From positions 93,226 through 157,225 of the forward strand of contig NZ_JADNAT010000005.1 of NCBI RefSeq assembly GCF_015550425.1: a DNA stretch of 64,000 nucleotides. Direction: 5' to 3'. Under the pieces are notes generated by a model, which saw only the letters and a list, made by a program, of their open reading frames with translations, had not been told where the DNA came from and searched no databases. Position 1 is the first letter of the stretch, and the number at the start of each line of letters is the position of its first letter. Of this stretch, positions 25,617 through 34,754 are shown piece after piece. The stretch is from Clostridium sp. 1001275B_160808_H3. GTDB taxonomy: Bacteria > Bacillota > Clostridia > Clostridiales > Clostridiaceae. The translations under genes were made by a program, and so were the position numbers.

Positions 25617-26027
25617 ATGATGGAAGAAAATGTAGAAAAGAAAAGTGTGGGTGCTGGAATTATTACAATGTCTGTACTCGATTTATTTGGACAATTTTTT
25701 ATAACAATAGGTTGTTTAGTTAATATTTTTGCAAAAGATCTTGTAAGTAATATGATAGCAGAAGCAGGGGTAAGTGCTGGAGAACAAGCAACTACAACAG
25801 ATTTTGTAATAACATTAGCTATATCATTAATAATAACTATAGCTGTAATATTAATTTTATGTAAAAAGCCTATTGGAGCATTTATATTTATAGGTATAGA
25901 GGTATTATCATTTATTTATTCAGCAATAACTTCTGGAGTAAGTTTATTAACACTATTAAATTTAGTTTTCCCAGCATTAATGATTTTCTTTCTTTATAAG
26001 AAGAAAGACATTTATTTTGTTAAATAA
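25617..26027 (+). CDS. Small membrane protein of the exporter cluster
   Basis: 136 residues from ATG at 25617 behind AAGGAGGTGGGCG, the strongest ribosome site of the cluster. About four hydrophobic segments: 13-42, 64-83, 88-107 and 111-130. I do not recognise the family. Its position between a two-component system and a three-gene MacAB/YknXYZ-like exporter recalls YknW, but length and sequence do not obviously match. A terminator follows at 26036. Confidence 0.65.
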   Translation: MMEENVEKKSVGAGIITMSVLDLFGQFFITIGCLVNIFAKDLVSNMIAEAGVSAGEQATTTDFVITLAISLIITIAVILILCKKPIGAFIFIGIEVLSFIYSAITSGVSLLTLLNLVFPALMIFFLYKKKDIYFVK

Positions 26028-26035
26028 TAATGTGC

Positions 26036-26072
26036 AAATAGAGTAAATCTAATAAATAGATTTACTCTATTT
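26036..26072 (+). terminator. Hairpin terminator before the adaptor gene
   Basis: AAATAGAGTAAATCT (26036-26050) pairs exactly with AGATTTACTCTATTT (26058-26072). It separates the membrane protein gene from the exporter genes and could reduce read-through. Confidence 0.75.
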
Positions 26073-26102
26073 ATTTAAGAGAATTATATAAGAGGTGATA
26101 AT

Positions 26103-27182
26103 ATGAAGAAAAAACAAATTATAATAGGAATTAGTATATTTACATTAGCTTTAATTGCTACAGTAAGTGGAGCATTATATGTTAAAAATAAATCAACAGT
26201 AGATAGTAATAAAGAAAATAAAGTTGATTATTTTGAAATAGAAGAAGCTGGGGGTTTGAAGTTTAAGGGTAGTAGTATTATAAGTAATGAGCAAAAGATA
26301 ATTTTAGATAAGTCCAATGGAGAAGTAAATGAAGTATTTGTAGAAGATGGAGAAATTGTAGAAAAGGATACAGTGCTTTTTAATTATTATAATGAAGTCA
26401 TTCAAGAGCAAGTCGATGAGTTAAATAGACAAATTAGTTCATTGAGTTCAAAGATTGATAGAGAAAAAGAAAGAATAAGTAAGTTAGAAGCACTTAAAAA
26501 AGAAGTACAAGCATCTGCACAAATAACAAATCAAGCAGAACAAAACTTAAATCAAGGTGTAAATATACAAGGAGAACAAGTTGAAAATGCTAGTGTGTTA
26601 GAAGAGTTAAATGCAAATTTAAATGACGTTATTTCAAAAAGGGATGCTCTTAAAGAAAAAGTAGTAAAAAGTGTAAAGTCAGAAATAACTGGAAAAGTTT
26701 ATATAAATAATGAAGATCCTACAAAAGAGTATATGAGAGTGATTTCTGAGGATTCTTTAATTGCATCAGAATCATCAGAATTTGATATAGAGGAACTTAA
26801 GATAGATGATAAAGTAGAAATGAAGATTATAAGTAATAATAAAAAAGTTACAGGTAAGATAACAAAGATTGAAGAAATTCCATCAATGTCAACAGATCAA
26901 AAGTCTATGGTGTATAAGTTTTATGTTAAACCTGATGAAAGTATAAAAATAGGGTTTAGCGTAGAGTTAACAGTAAATCCAGGAGAAATAGTAATCCCTA
27001 AAAGTTGTGTTATAGAAGAAGAAGGAAAACTATATGTTAAATTAGTTGAAGGCGAAAATAATAAAAAAGTAGAAATATCAGCAACTTTAAAGGATGATAA
27101 CTACATAATTCAAAATGACACTTTAAAAGTAGGAGATAAGATATTATTAAATCCTTCCGAAGATAGTAAGGAGGAAGTATAA
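26103..27182 (+). CDS. Membrane-fusion (HlyD/MacA/YknX-like) adaptor of an ABC exporter
   Basis: 359 residues. One N-terminal membrane anchor (about 5-27), a lipoyl-like half (GEVNEVFVEDGEIVEKDTVL), a coiled-coil hairpin (about 100-200), then the second lipoyl half and beta-barrel (ITGKVYINN, GFSVELTVNPGEIVIPKSCV). This is the adaptor of tripartite-like macrolide/peptide exporters; in Gram-positives it acts without an outer-membrane channel, as in YknX. The ATPase start follows one base after its stop. Confidence 0.8.
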   Translation: MKKKQIIIGISIFTLALIATVSGALYVKNKSTVDSNKENKVDYFEIEEAGGLKFKGSSIISNEQKIILDKSNGEVNEVFVEDGEIVEKDTVLFNYYNEVIQEQVDELNRQISSLSSKIDREKERISKLEALKKEVQASAQITNQAEQNLNQGVNIQGEQVENASVLEELNANLNDVISKRDALKEKVVKSVKSEITGKVYINNEDPTKEYMRVISEDSLIASESSEFDIEELKIDDKVEMKIISNNKKVTGKITKIEEIPSMSTDQKSMVYKFYVKPDESIKIGFSVELTVNPGEIVIPKSCVIEEEGKLYVKLVEGENNKKVEISATLKDDNYIIQNDTLKVGDKILLNPSEDSKEEV

Positions 27183-27183
27183 T

Positions 27184-27864
27184 ATGATAAAACTGAAGGG
27201 TATAAATAAGTATTATTCTTCAGGAGAAGAAAAACTACATGCATTAAAAGATGTAGATTTAGATGTAGCTAAAGGTGAATTTCTAGCTATAATGGGTCCC
27301 TCTGGATCAGGTAAATCTACAATGATAAAAATATTAGGCTTATTAGATAAAGAATTTGAAGGAAGCTATTTTCTTGATGAAAAAGAAGTAAAAACTCTAA
27401 ATGATGATTTACTTAGTAATTTAAGAAATGAAAAAATAGGTTTTGTCTTTCAAGACTTTAATTTAATTGATAGGTTAACTATCAAAGAAAACATAGAACT
27501 TCCTATGTTATATATGGGAAGAGGAATTAAAGAAACTAAAAATAGAGTAAAAGAGCTTTTAGAAAAAGTAAAATTACTAGATAAAATTGATAAATATCCA
27601 AAACAATTATCAGGAGGACAACAACAGAGAATATCGATAGTTAGATCATTAGTAAACAATCCAGATATAATAATTGCTGATGAGCCTACAGGTGCCCTTG
27701 ATAGTAAAACTTCAGAAGAAATAATTGGAATATTTAATGAATTGAATAATGAGGGAATAACTATTATTTTAATCACTCATGATATAAATGTTGCTAAAAA
27801 AGCAAAAAGAATAGTGAAGATCTTTGATGGACAACTTAAGGAGGTAGATAATAATGAAATTTAG
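27184..27864 (+). CDS. MacB/YknY-type ABC transporter ATPase
   Basis: 226 residues. Walker A GPSGSGKST, Q-loop FQDFNLIDRLT, signature LSGGQQQR, Walker B IIADEPTGALD and the H-loop in ILITHD. It is the LolD/MacB/FtsE-type ATPase that powers a mechanotransmission exporter. It overlaps the permease gene by 11 bases, so the two are coupled. Confidence 0.92.
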   Translation: MIKLKGINKYYSSGEEKLHALKDVDLDVAKGEFLAIMGPSGSGKSTMIKILGLLDKEFEGSYFLDEKEVKTLNDDLLSNLRNEKIGFVFQDFNLIDRLTIKENIELPMLYMGRGIKETKNRVKELLEKVKLLDKIDKYPKQLSGGQQQRISIVRSLVNNPDIIIADEPTGALDSKTSEEIIGIFNELNNEGITIILITHDINVAKKAKRIVKIFDGQLKEVDNNEI

Positions 27865-29062
27865 AGTTTTAGTTTTTGCCGCCTTAAGAAATTTAAATAG
27901 AAATAAGAAAAGATCAATTCTTACAATGATAGGAATAATTATTGGTATTGCATCTGTTATTACAATAGTGGCACTAGGACAAGGATATAAAAATAAGACC
28001 ATTAAGGAATTTACAGGAGAAACAGATGGGGCTGTAGTTCTTATGGCAAGCTTTAGCCCAGAAACTTTTACAGAAGAAGTTTCAAGTATGGAGTTTTTTA
28101 ATAATAAACATAAAGATGCAGTTAAGGGAGTAGATTCAGTAGAATCAGTAGAATTTCAGTATAGTAGTAATTCTTTTGGTGAATATATGCAAATGGATAT
28201 TAGAGGGAAAGTAGTTAATGCTTTAGTTAAGCCTGTAGAAGAGTTTGATATAGCAGAAGATGCTTTTGGCAGAAACATAACTTCAAATGATAATCTTCTT
28301 AAAAATAGAGTTATATTTGCTTCAGAACAAACATTAAAAAGTAACTTTGATAATGTAGAGGAAGTAGTAGGTGGAATAGCAAATATAAATGGAATATCTT
28401 TTGAAATAGTAGGCATAAAAAAGGCTCCAGCAGAGGAAGAATTGAATTTATTTAATATGGAAGGTGACGTAAAAATTCCTAAGGAAACTTATGATAAATA
28501 TTTTGCTGGAATTAAAAATGTAGAAGGATTAAAAATCACTCTAAAAAAAGATAGTGATGTAAAAGCCAGTATAAAAGAAATAGAAAATACTTTAAATTCA
28601 ATCGAGGGAAATATAATTAAGGGAAAATATGAAATAATAGATACAAGTGGAATAGTGAATTTACTTGGGGGAGTACTTAATACTATAACCATGTTCATTG
28701 CATCAGTTGCAGGAATTTCTTTATTTATAGCAGGAATAGGCCTTATGAATATGATGTATACATCAGTTTCAGAAAGAATAAGAGAAATTGGAATAAAAAG
28801 AGCACTTGGAGCAAGGAAAAGAGATATTAGAAGAGAATTCTTAATTGAAGGTATAGTAATTACTATGGTTGGTGGATTAGTAGGGTATATACTTGGAATG
28901 ATTATTGCAAACATAATATCTATGTACTTTAAATTAGTAATTACTCCAAGTTTATTTACAAGTTTATTAGCAATAGGAATATCAATTATAATAGGACTTG
29001 CATCAAGTTTTATTCCAGCAAGAAAGGCAGCAAATGCAAATACCGTAGATATACTAAAATAG
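27854..29062 (+). CDS. MacB/YknZ-type ABC transporter permease
   Basis: 402 residues. An N-terminal helix (SILTMIGIIIGIASVITIVA), an extracellular MacB periplasmic-core domain (about 40-265), then three C-terminal helices of the FtsX domain with SERIREIGIKRALGARKRDI and PARKAANANTVDILK. With the adaptor and ATPase it forms an exporter related to YknXYZ, which protects B. subtilis from SDP toxin. Likely substrates are antimicrobial peptides or macrolide-like compounds; this is inference. Confidence 0.9.
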   Translation: MKFRVLVFAALRNLNRNKKRSILTMIGIIIGIASVITIVALGQGYKNKTIKEFTGETDGAVVLMASFSPETFTEEVSSMEFFNNKHKDAVKGVDSVESVEFQYSSNSFGEYMQMDIRGKVVNALVKPVEEFDIAEDAFGRNITSNDNLLKNRVIFASEQTLKSNFDNVEEVVGGIANINGISFEIVGIKKAPAEEELNLFNMEGDVKIPKETYDKYFAGIKNVEGLKITLKKDSDVKASIKEIENTLNSIEGNIIKGKYEIIDTSGIVNLLGGVLNTITMFIASVAGISLFIAGIGLMNMMYTSVSERIREIGIKRALGARKRDIRREFLIEGIVITMVGGLVGYILGMIIANIISMYFKLVITPSLFTSLLAIGISIIIGLASSFIPARKAANANTVDILK

Positions 29063-29090
29063 AAAGTGGTTAATTCACTTTCTATTTTTT
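29057..29090 (+). terminator. Terminator of the exporter operon
   Basis: AAATAGAAAGTG (29057-29068) pairs with CACTTTCTATTT (29076-29087) and ends in T6. The permease stop codon lies in the first arm. Confidence 0.85.
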
Positions 29091-29102
29091 AAAATTAAAC
29101 CA

Positions 29103-29226
29103 TATAATATATTTATAACTATTTGGAGGTACTATTTATGTTTAGACCAATTTAACTTAATTTCTAAATTCATTTTTAACCTTTTTATAAAGGTTTATTT
29201 GTTATGTTTTTAGGAGGAAAGTTAAA
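29103..29226 (+). promoter_or_regulatory. Leader of the MFS gene with a five-codon upstream ORF
   Basis: A TATAAT box (29103-29108) precedes GGAGG and the short ORF 29138-29155 (Met-Phe-Arg-Pro-Ile-stop). A small hairpin AACCTTT/AAAGGTT (about 29178-29195) follows, then the AGGAGG of the MFS gene. Leaders like this often control drug efflux or ribosome-protection genes by ribosome stalling. The hairpin is weak, so the mechanism is uncertain. Confidence 0.4.
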
Positions 29227-30379
29227 TTGAATATTAAAAGAAATATACATTTAATGAATCTTATAGTATTTTTACAAGGGTTCGTATTTTATGCTCCAAT
29301 AGCTACAGTACTTAGAGAAAATAGAGGACTATCATTATCGCAAATTTTCTTAATAGAATCTATTTCTATGGTTTTAATAGTAGTATTAGAAATGCCTTGG
29401 GGAATTTTTGCAGATAAATTTGGGTATAAAAATACATTAATAATATCAAATTTTATATTCTTTATATCTAAAATTATATTTTTTAAAGCAAATTCATTTG
29501 TAATGTTTTTATTTGAAAGGGTATTACTATCTATATCAATATCAGGTTTATCAGGATGTGATTATAGCTTAATATATTTATCAATTAATGATGAAGAAAA
29601 TAGTGAGAAGATATTTGCTAGATATGAATGGTTCTCAACCATAGGTTTTTTAATTGGATCAATAATATCAACTTATATAGTTAATATATCAATGGACTTA
29701 GCTGCTTATTATACTATAATTCCGTATGGAGTAGCCTTTCTAATGTCTTTATTTATAGTTGATATAAAAACTGAAATTGTTAAAAAAGAAAGTATAAAAG
29801 ATAATTTCAAGTTTGTAATTAGTAATAAGTCAATGATAATATTTATAGTTGGAACTTCTTTAATTAGCGAAGTAGTTCAAAGTATAACTGTCTTTTTAAA
29901 TCAAGGGCAATATATTAAAAGTGGAATAGATATTAAATATTTTGGTGTTTTATTAGTAGCAATTCAAGTTATGAAATTAATATCAGTAAAGTCTTATAAA
30001 TTAAGTAATATACTTGGACAAAAGAAATCAATAGTATTTTTAATAATAGTGATATTAGTAAATTCATTTATATTGATAATTGTAGACAGTCCAGTATTGA
30101 GTTTTTTTATGTATAGCATTAATTGATATTAGTATGGCAGTAATGGAACCAATGATTATTGATATAAAAAATAAATCAATAATTTCTAAAAATAGAGCAA
30201 CTATTTTATCTATATATTCTATGATAGGAAGTATTATATCAGCATCCATTAACCCAGTTATAGGATTTGCATCAAATTCATCATTAGAAAATGGATTAAC
30301 TATTTGTAGTTTAATTGCTATGACTTCAATAGTTTTAGTGGGATATTATATAAAAACTCAGGATAATGAATACAAATAA
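29227..30379 (+). pseudogene. MFS transporter interrupted by a frameshift
   Basis: TTG start 8 bases after AGGAGG. The first frame gives 299 residues with about nine membrane segments and the MFS motif A region GIFADKFGYKNTL, then stops at 30126. The remaining helices continue in another frame, with an ORF from 30134 to 30379 that includes EPMIIDIKNKSIISKNRATIL. The two frames join across a run of seven T at 30102-30108. One base more or less there would restore a single protein of about 380 residues. This may be a decayed gene, a slippage-controlled gene or a sequencing error. Probably a drug-efflux member, given its neighbours. Confidence 0.75.
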
Positions 30380-30390
30380 TTAATTTTGTA

Positions 30391-30419
30391 TTGACCAAAA
30401 TTAATTTGTATCATATATT
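30391..30419 (+). promoter_or_regulatory. Sigma-A promoter of the MutS2-like gene leader
   Basis: TTGACC (30391-30396), 17 bases, TATATT (30414-30419). It lies about 340 bases before the start codon, so the mRNA has a long leader. Confidence 0.65.
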
Positions 30420-30762
30420 ATATTTAGATAGATTTTAAAATAAAGAGAGGTATTTTTGTGAGTGTTTAGTATCTAAAATAGTAATTGAATATTAATTCTA
30501 AAAAATAGGGTGGTATACCTTTATTTGTTGTGGAATTAATAGAACTATAATAGATACAAGTCCACGAATATACTTTTTGGGTGTTTTATATACCTTTATT
30601 AGTGTTGAATTTAAAGCTGTGGAAGTATCCATAGCTTTTTTATTTGTATAAAATAATTTGTTAATTTAATTATATGACTTATAAGAAGTATGGGAAAATA
30701 TATTATTTAAAATCTATCTAGAGTTCGTAGACTTGTAAATAATACAAGGAAGGTTTTTTAAT
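30420..30762 (+). promoter_or_regulatory. Attenuator-type leader of the MutS2-like gene
   Basis: Contains a four-codon ORF GTG-AGT-GTT-TAG (30458-30469) 7 bases after AGAGAGG. Two imperfect direct repeats (GGGTGGTATACCTTTATT at 30508 and GGGTGTTTTATATACC at 30579) follow, then a terminator AAAGCTGTGGA/TCCATAGCTTTTTT (30613-30641). The segment TACAAGTCCACGAAT (30555-30569) can pair with GTTCGTAGACTTGTA (30723-30737) over 14 of 15 positions. The latter can instead form a hairpin with TACAAG next to the ribosome site. Alternative structures are therefore likely. Confidence 0.55.
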
Positions 30763-32652
30763 ATGAATAAAAGTACACTAGAAAAATTACATTATTATAA
30801 ATTAAAGGAAATTATTAAGGGGTATTGCGTTAGTGGTTTAGGTAAAGCCTTAATTGATAAGCTTGAACCTAGCGATAATATAAAAATTGTAGAACAAAGA
30901 CTTGAGGAAACATCAGAAGGACGAAGGTTACTAGATGCATCTTATCATATACCATTAGAAGGGATTTTTGATGTAGTACCACTTATTGAAAAGATTGATA
31001 AAGGGGCATCATTAGATCCAAATGAATTAGTAATGATATCTAACTTTTTAAGAGGATGCAGAAAAGTAAAATTATTTATAAAAGATAAAGAAGGGTATGC
31101 TAGGACATTAAGCTCATATGGAGAAAATATTACAGATTTAAGTTATATAGAGGAAGAAATAAATAATTCAATTAAAGGCAGTATTGTTGATTCAAATGCT
31201 AGCAAAGAGCTTAAGAAAATAAGAAGGCATATTGATATTTGTGAAGGTAAAATAAAGGAAAGACTTGAAAAGTTCTTAAAGAATAGTGCTAATAGAGAGT
31301 ATATTCAAGAAAGCTTTATAAGTCAAAGGAATGGAAGATATACTATACCAATAAAGGCAGCATTTAAAAATCAAGTTCAAGGGACTATAATTGAAACTTC
31401 AACTAAGGGTTCAACTGTATTTATAGAACCAAATGTGATAACAAAGTACACAACAGAACTTGCAACATTAAAGATAGAAGAAAGTATTGAAGAGTATAGG
31501 ATTTTATCTACAATTACTGAAATGATCTACGAAAGAATGAGAGATTTGAAAATAAATATTGAAGTAATATCAGAGTATGACATGATTTGGGCAAAAGCTA
31601 AATATAGTCGTGAAATAAATGGAATTAAGCCTAAAATAAATAACCATGGATATGTAAAGATATTAAAAGGAAAGTATCCCTTAATTAAGGATGGAGTACC
31701 ATTAGACTTTGAAATTGGAGAAGATTACAGAAGCTTAATAATTACTGGACCCAATGCTGGTGGAAAAACAGTTGTGTTAAAAACAGTAGGACTCTTAACT
31801 TTAGCAACACAATCAGGATTTCATATAGGAGCAAAGGAAGGAACTGAAATATCTTTATTTAATAAGATATTTGTAGATATTGGAGATGATCAAAGTGTAG
31901 AAAATGCCTTAAGTACATTTTCATCTCATGTTAAGAATCTAGCACAAATTTTAAAAGAAAGTAATAAATCTACTTTATTATTATTTGATGAAATAGGTAG
32001 TGGAACAGAACCAAATGAAGGAGCAGCACTTGCAATTGCTATATTAGAAGAATGTTATCATAAAGGGTGCATAACAGTTGCATCAACACATTATGGGGAA
32101 ATAAAAAATTTCTCAAAGGAACACCCTGATTTCGAAAACGCAGCAATGGAATTTAAGAAAGATACACTTGAACCACTGTATAAGCTTTCAATAGGAAAAT
32201 CAGGAGATAGTAATGCTTTATATATTTCAAAAAAGATGGGTATAGATGATAATATTATTGAAAGAGCAAGAAAATATATAGACTCTAAAGAATATAACTA
32301 TAACCTAGTTAAAGAAAGTAAAATTTCTAAAAAGAAAACTCAAAAGAGTACAATTGAATATAATTCATATTCAATTGGAGATAAAGTTAGACTTTTAGAT
32401 AATAATAAAGAAGCAATAGTATATAAAGAAATGGATGAACTAAACAATATAATAGTTTTGTGTGATGGTGAATTTATTGAAGTCAATTATAAAAGATTAA
32501 ATCTAGAAATAAAGGCTGAAGACCTTTATCCAGAAGGATATGACTTAAATCAATTATTTGTAAGTTATAAAGAAAGAAAGCTTGAAAGAGATATTGAAAG
32601 AGGATCTAAAAAGGCTTTAAAGAAGATAAGAAAAGAGCATTTTATAAAATAA
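30763..32652 (+). CDS. MutS2-like ATPase lacking the Smr nuclease domain
   Basis: 629 residues, compared with about 780 for MutS2. The N-terminal MutS core/clamp (about 1-290) includes QESFISQRNGRYTIPIKAAF and TKGSTVFIEP. The ATPase has Walker A TGPNAGGKTVVLKT, DDQSVENALSTFSSH, Walker B LLLFDEIGSGTEPNEGAALA and STHYGEIK. The C-terminus has a short KOW-like stretch (SIGDKVRLLDNNKEAIV) and stops without the Smr domain. B. subtilis MutS2 senses collided ribosomes and can split them through its ATPase. A Smr-less paralogue could split without cleaving. Its attenuator leader and drug-resistance neighbours support a role in ribosome stress; this is inference. Confidence 0.8.
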   Translation: MNKSTLEKLHYYKLKEIIKGYCVSGLGKALIDKLEPSDNIKIVEQRLEETSEGRRLLDASYHIPLEGIFDVVPLIEKIDKGASLDPNELVMISNFLRGCRKVKLFIKDKEGYARTLSSYGENITDLSYIEEEINNSIKGSIVDSNASKELKKIRRHIDICEGKIKERLEKFLKNSANREYIQESFISQRNGRYTIPIKAAFKNQVQGTIIETSTKGSTVFIEPNVITKYTTELATLKIEESIEEYRILSTITEMIYERMRDLKINIEVISEYDMIWAKAKYSREINGIKPKINNHGYVKILKGKYPLIKDGVPLDFEIGEDYRSLIITGPNAGGKTVVLKTVGLLTLATQSGFHIGAKEGTEISLFNKIFVDIGDDQSVENALSTFSSHVKNLAQILKESNKSTLLLFDEIGSGTEPNEGAALAIAILEECYHKGCITVASTHYGEIKNFSKEHPDFENAAMEFKKDTLEPLYKLSIGKSGDSNALYISKKMGIDDNIIERARKYIDSKEYNYNLVKESKISKKKTQKSTIEYNSYSIGDKVRLLDNNKEAIVYKEMDELNNIIVLCDGEFIEVNYKRLNLEIKAEDLYPEGYDLNQLFVSYKERKLERDIERGSKKALKKIRKEHFIK

Positions 32653-32656
32653 AATT

Positions 32657-32687
32657 AAGAGGATGTCTGAAGCATCCTCTTTTGTTT
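32657..32687 (+). terminator. Terminator of the MutS2-like gene
   Basis: AAGAGGATG (32657-32665) pairs with CATCCTCTT (32673-32681), then a T-rich tail. Confidence 0.85.
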
Positions 32688-32852
32688 TGGAGATTAAACT
32701 TTTGATTGTTATAAATATATTCAAAAAAGATACAGATAAATAATATAAATAGTATTGAATAAGTAGTGAAATTGTGTTATATATAATTTATACGAATTAT
32801 ATAAAATATTTAAAAAATAATATTCGATGTATGACGAAAGGATGAAGAAAAA

Positions 32853-33641
32853 ATGAAGAAAATATCAACATTGATGATTATGGTTTTGGTTATGGCAATA
32901 TCAGTATTAGGTGGATGTAGTGCTGGAAATAAAAGTGGAAATGATAAAGTATTAGGTGTAATTGGCGCTATGGAAGAAGAAGTTGAGATATTAAAAGGTA
33001 AAATGGATATAAAAGAAACCGTAGAAGTTGCAGGTATGGAATTTTATAGAGGTACATTACAAGGTAAAAATATAGTTTTAGTGCGTTCAGGAGTTGGAAA
33101 AGTGAATATGGCTACATGCACACAAATATTAGCAGATAAATTTAATGTAACAGCACTTGTAAACTCAGGAGTTGCAGGTACACTTGATACAGAGTTAAAT
33201 CAAGGAGACATAGTTATTTCAACAGATGCTGTACAGCATGATTTTGATACTACAGTATTTGGAGATCCACTTGGTGAAATATCAAGATTAGGAATTACTT
33301 TTTTTGAAGCTGATAAGGATATGATTGAAATAGCTAAAAAAGCATCAGAAAATGTTTCAGGTATTCATATAAAAGAAGGAAGAATAGCATCAGGAGATCA
33401 ATTTGTAGCTGGTGGAGCTATAGCTGATAGAATAAAAGAAAATTTTGGAGAAGTATCAGCTGTTGAGATGGAAGGAGCTTCAATGGCTCAAGTTGCATAT
33501 TTAAATAATATACCGTTTGTTATACTTAGATCAATATCAGATAAGGCAGATGGTGGTGCAGATTTATCATATGAAGAATTTTTACCTATAGCAGCTAAAA
33601 ATGCGAGTGCTTTAGTTGAAGAATTTATAAAAATTTATTAA
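32853..33641 (+). CDS. 5'-methylthioadenosine/S-adenosylhomocysteine nucleosidase, predicted lipoprotein
   Basis: 262 residues. A signal peptide with lipobox VLGGC puts the lipidated cysteine at about residue 22. A complete MTAN domain follows: LGVIGAMEEEVEIL with the catalytic Glu, SGVGKVNMA, NSGVAGTL, SGDQFV, AVEMEGASMAQVA and RSISDKADG with the catalytic Asp. The enzyme splits MTA, SAH or 5'-deoxyadenosine into adenine and a thioribose sugar, normally in the cytosol. Here it should act on the outer face of the membrane, possibly to salvage adenine or remove extracellular MTA/SAH. Monocistronic with a strong terminator. Confidence 0.88.
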   Translation: MKKISTLMIMVLVMAISVLGGCSAGNKSGNDKVLGVIGAMEEEVEILKGKMDIKETVEVAGMEFYRGTLQGKNIVLVRSGVGKVNMATCTQILADKFNVTALVNSGVAGTLDTELNQGDIVISTDAVQHDFDTTVFGDPLGEISRLGITFFEADKDMIEIAKKASENVSGIHIKEGRIASGDQFVAGGAIADRIKENFGEVSAVEMEGASMAQVAYLNNIPFVILRSISDKADGGADLSYEEFLPIAAKNASALVEEFIKIY

Positions 33642-33667
33642 TTAAAATTATATATGTAGTTTATGTG

Positions 33668-33702
33668 AAACTCCCATTTTAATATTAAAATGGGAGTTTT
33701 TT
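33668..33702 (+). terminator. Terminator of the nucleosidase gene
   Basis: A 32-base palindrome centred on AAACTCCCATTTTA / TAAAATGGGAGTTT with a following T-run. Confidence 0.85.
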
Positions 33703-33879
33703 AATACATAAAAGTATATATATAAATTTTACTTAGTTTTATGAATTGAAATAGAGTAAAAATTATATATTAATAATTTTTTATTGTTTAAGTTATTATA
33801 ATAAATATTCTATAATCCTATTAAAAAGGTATATAATAAAAATAAGATTATTAAATATCTTAAAGGACAGTGATTAATA

Positions 33880-34668
33880 GTGAAAAAAATAATAAATAGA
33901 GAATTAAATAAATTAAATAAAAAAGAAAATAAACTGCTTAATAAAAGAGAAAATAAATTTATTAAAAATAAAGTAGCATCAATTTCAGATAAGATTGAAG
34001 AAAAAATCCCACAAAAGTTGAAAGATACATTAGAAAGTGCCTTTTATAATGGATTTAAATTAGTGTTAGAAAAGGGAAGTAAGTATATAGAAAAGTTATA
34101 TAATAAAGATAAAATTCAATTAGAACATGATGTGAATAATTATTCATTAGATAAAAAAGTTACTAGAAAAAGCATAAAGATAATGGATTCTCAAGGAAAG
34201 AAAAGTAAGATTATAAACTCTACCATATCTACAATAGAGGGAGCAGGTCTTGGAGTTGTGGGTATAGGATTGCCTGATATACCATTATTTATTGCAATGA
34301 TATTAAAGACAGTTTATGAAATTGCACTAAGTTATGGGTTTAATTATGAAAGTGAAGAAGAAAAGATATATATATTAAACTTAATAAATGTTGCTTTAAC
34401 AAATAGTAAAGAAAAAGTACTTTATAATGAAAAATTAAATGAAGTTGAATATAAAATAGATTCTAATATAGTGATAAATAGAGATTTAAACTTAGAAATT
34501 AGAAGTACATCACAAGTATTGTCAGAAAGTTTGTTAATGGCCAAATTTATTCAGGGATTACCTATTGTTGGAGTTTTAGGAAGTATAACTAATTATCAAG
34601 TCATTAATAAAGTTAGCAAATATGCAAGGATTAGATACAAAAAAAGATATTTAAATAAAAAGCTATAG
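33880..34668 (+). CDS. EcsC-family protein
   Basis: 262 residues, GTG start after AAAGGA. A strongly basic, helical N-terminus (LNKKENKLLNKRENKFIKNK) is followed by the EcsC domain with STIEGAGLGVVGIGLPDIPLFIAMILKTVYEIALSYGF (in parts, about residues 115-150) and a second hydrophobic stretch (FIQGLPIVGVLGSITNYQVINKVS, about 225-250). EcsC accompanies the EcsAB ABC exporter in bacilli, but here it is alone. Its function is not known. Confidence 0.78.
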   Translation: MKKIINRELNKLNKKENKLLNKRENKFIKNKVASISDKIEEKIPQKLKDTLESAFYNGFKLVLEKGSKYIEKLYNKDKIQLEHDVNNYSLDKKVTRKSIKIMDSQGKKSKIINSTISTIEGAGLGVVGIGLPDIPLFIAMILKTVYEIALSYGFNYESEEEKIYILNLINVALTNSKEKVLYNEKLNEVEYKIDSNIVINRDLNLEIRSTSQVLSESLLMAKFIQGLPIVGVLGSITNYQVINKVSKYARIRYKKRYLNKKL

Positions 34669-34754
34669 ACTATAATAGTATTTAAACATAGTATTATTTT
34701 AATTAGATAAGATAATTAATATTAAAACTATAGCAAAATACTTGAGGTAAGATT

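Noticed and set aside
27450..28914. Several minus-strand ORFs across the ABC exporter genes
   Set aside because: Antisense shadows of long, well-conserved genes in AT-rich DNA with no start signals.
30503..30537. AGGGTGGTATACC, similar to a T-box sequence, in the MutS2-like leader
   Set aside because: Only about 80 bases precede it, which is too short for a stem I with specifier loop, and the gene has no amino-acid link. It is better seen as one of two direct repeats.
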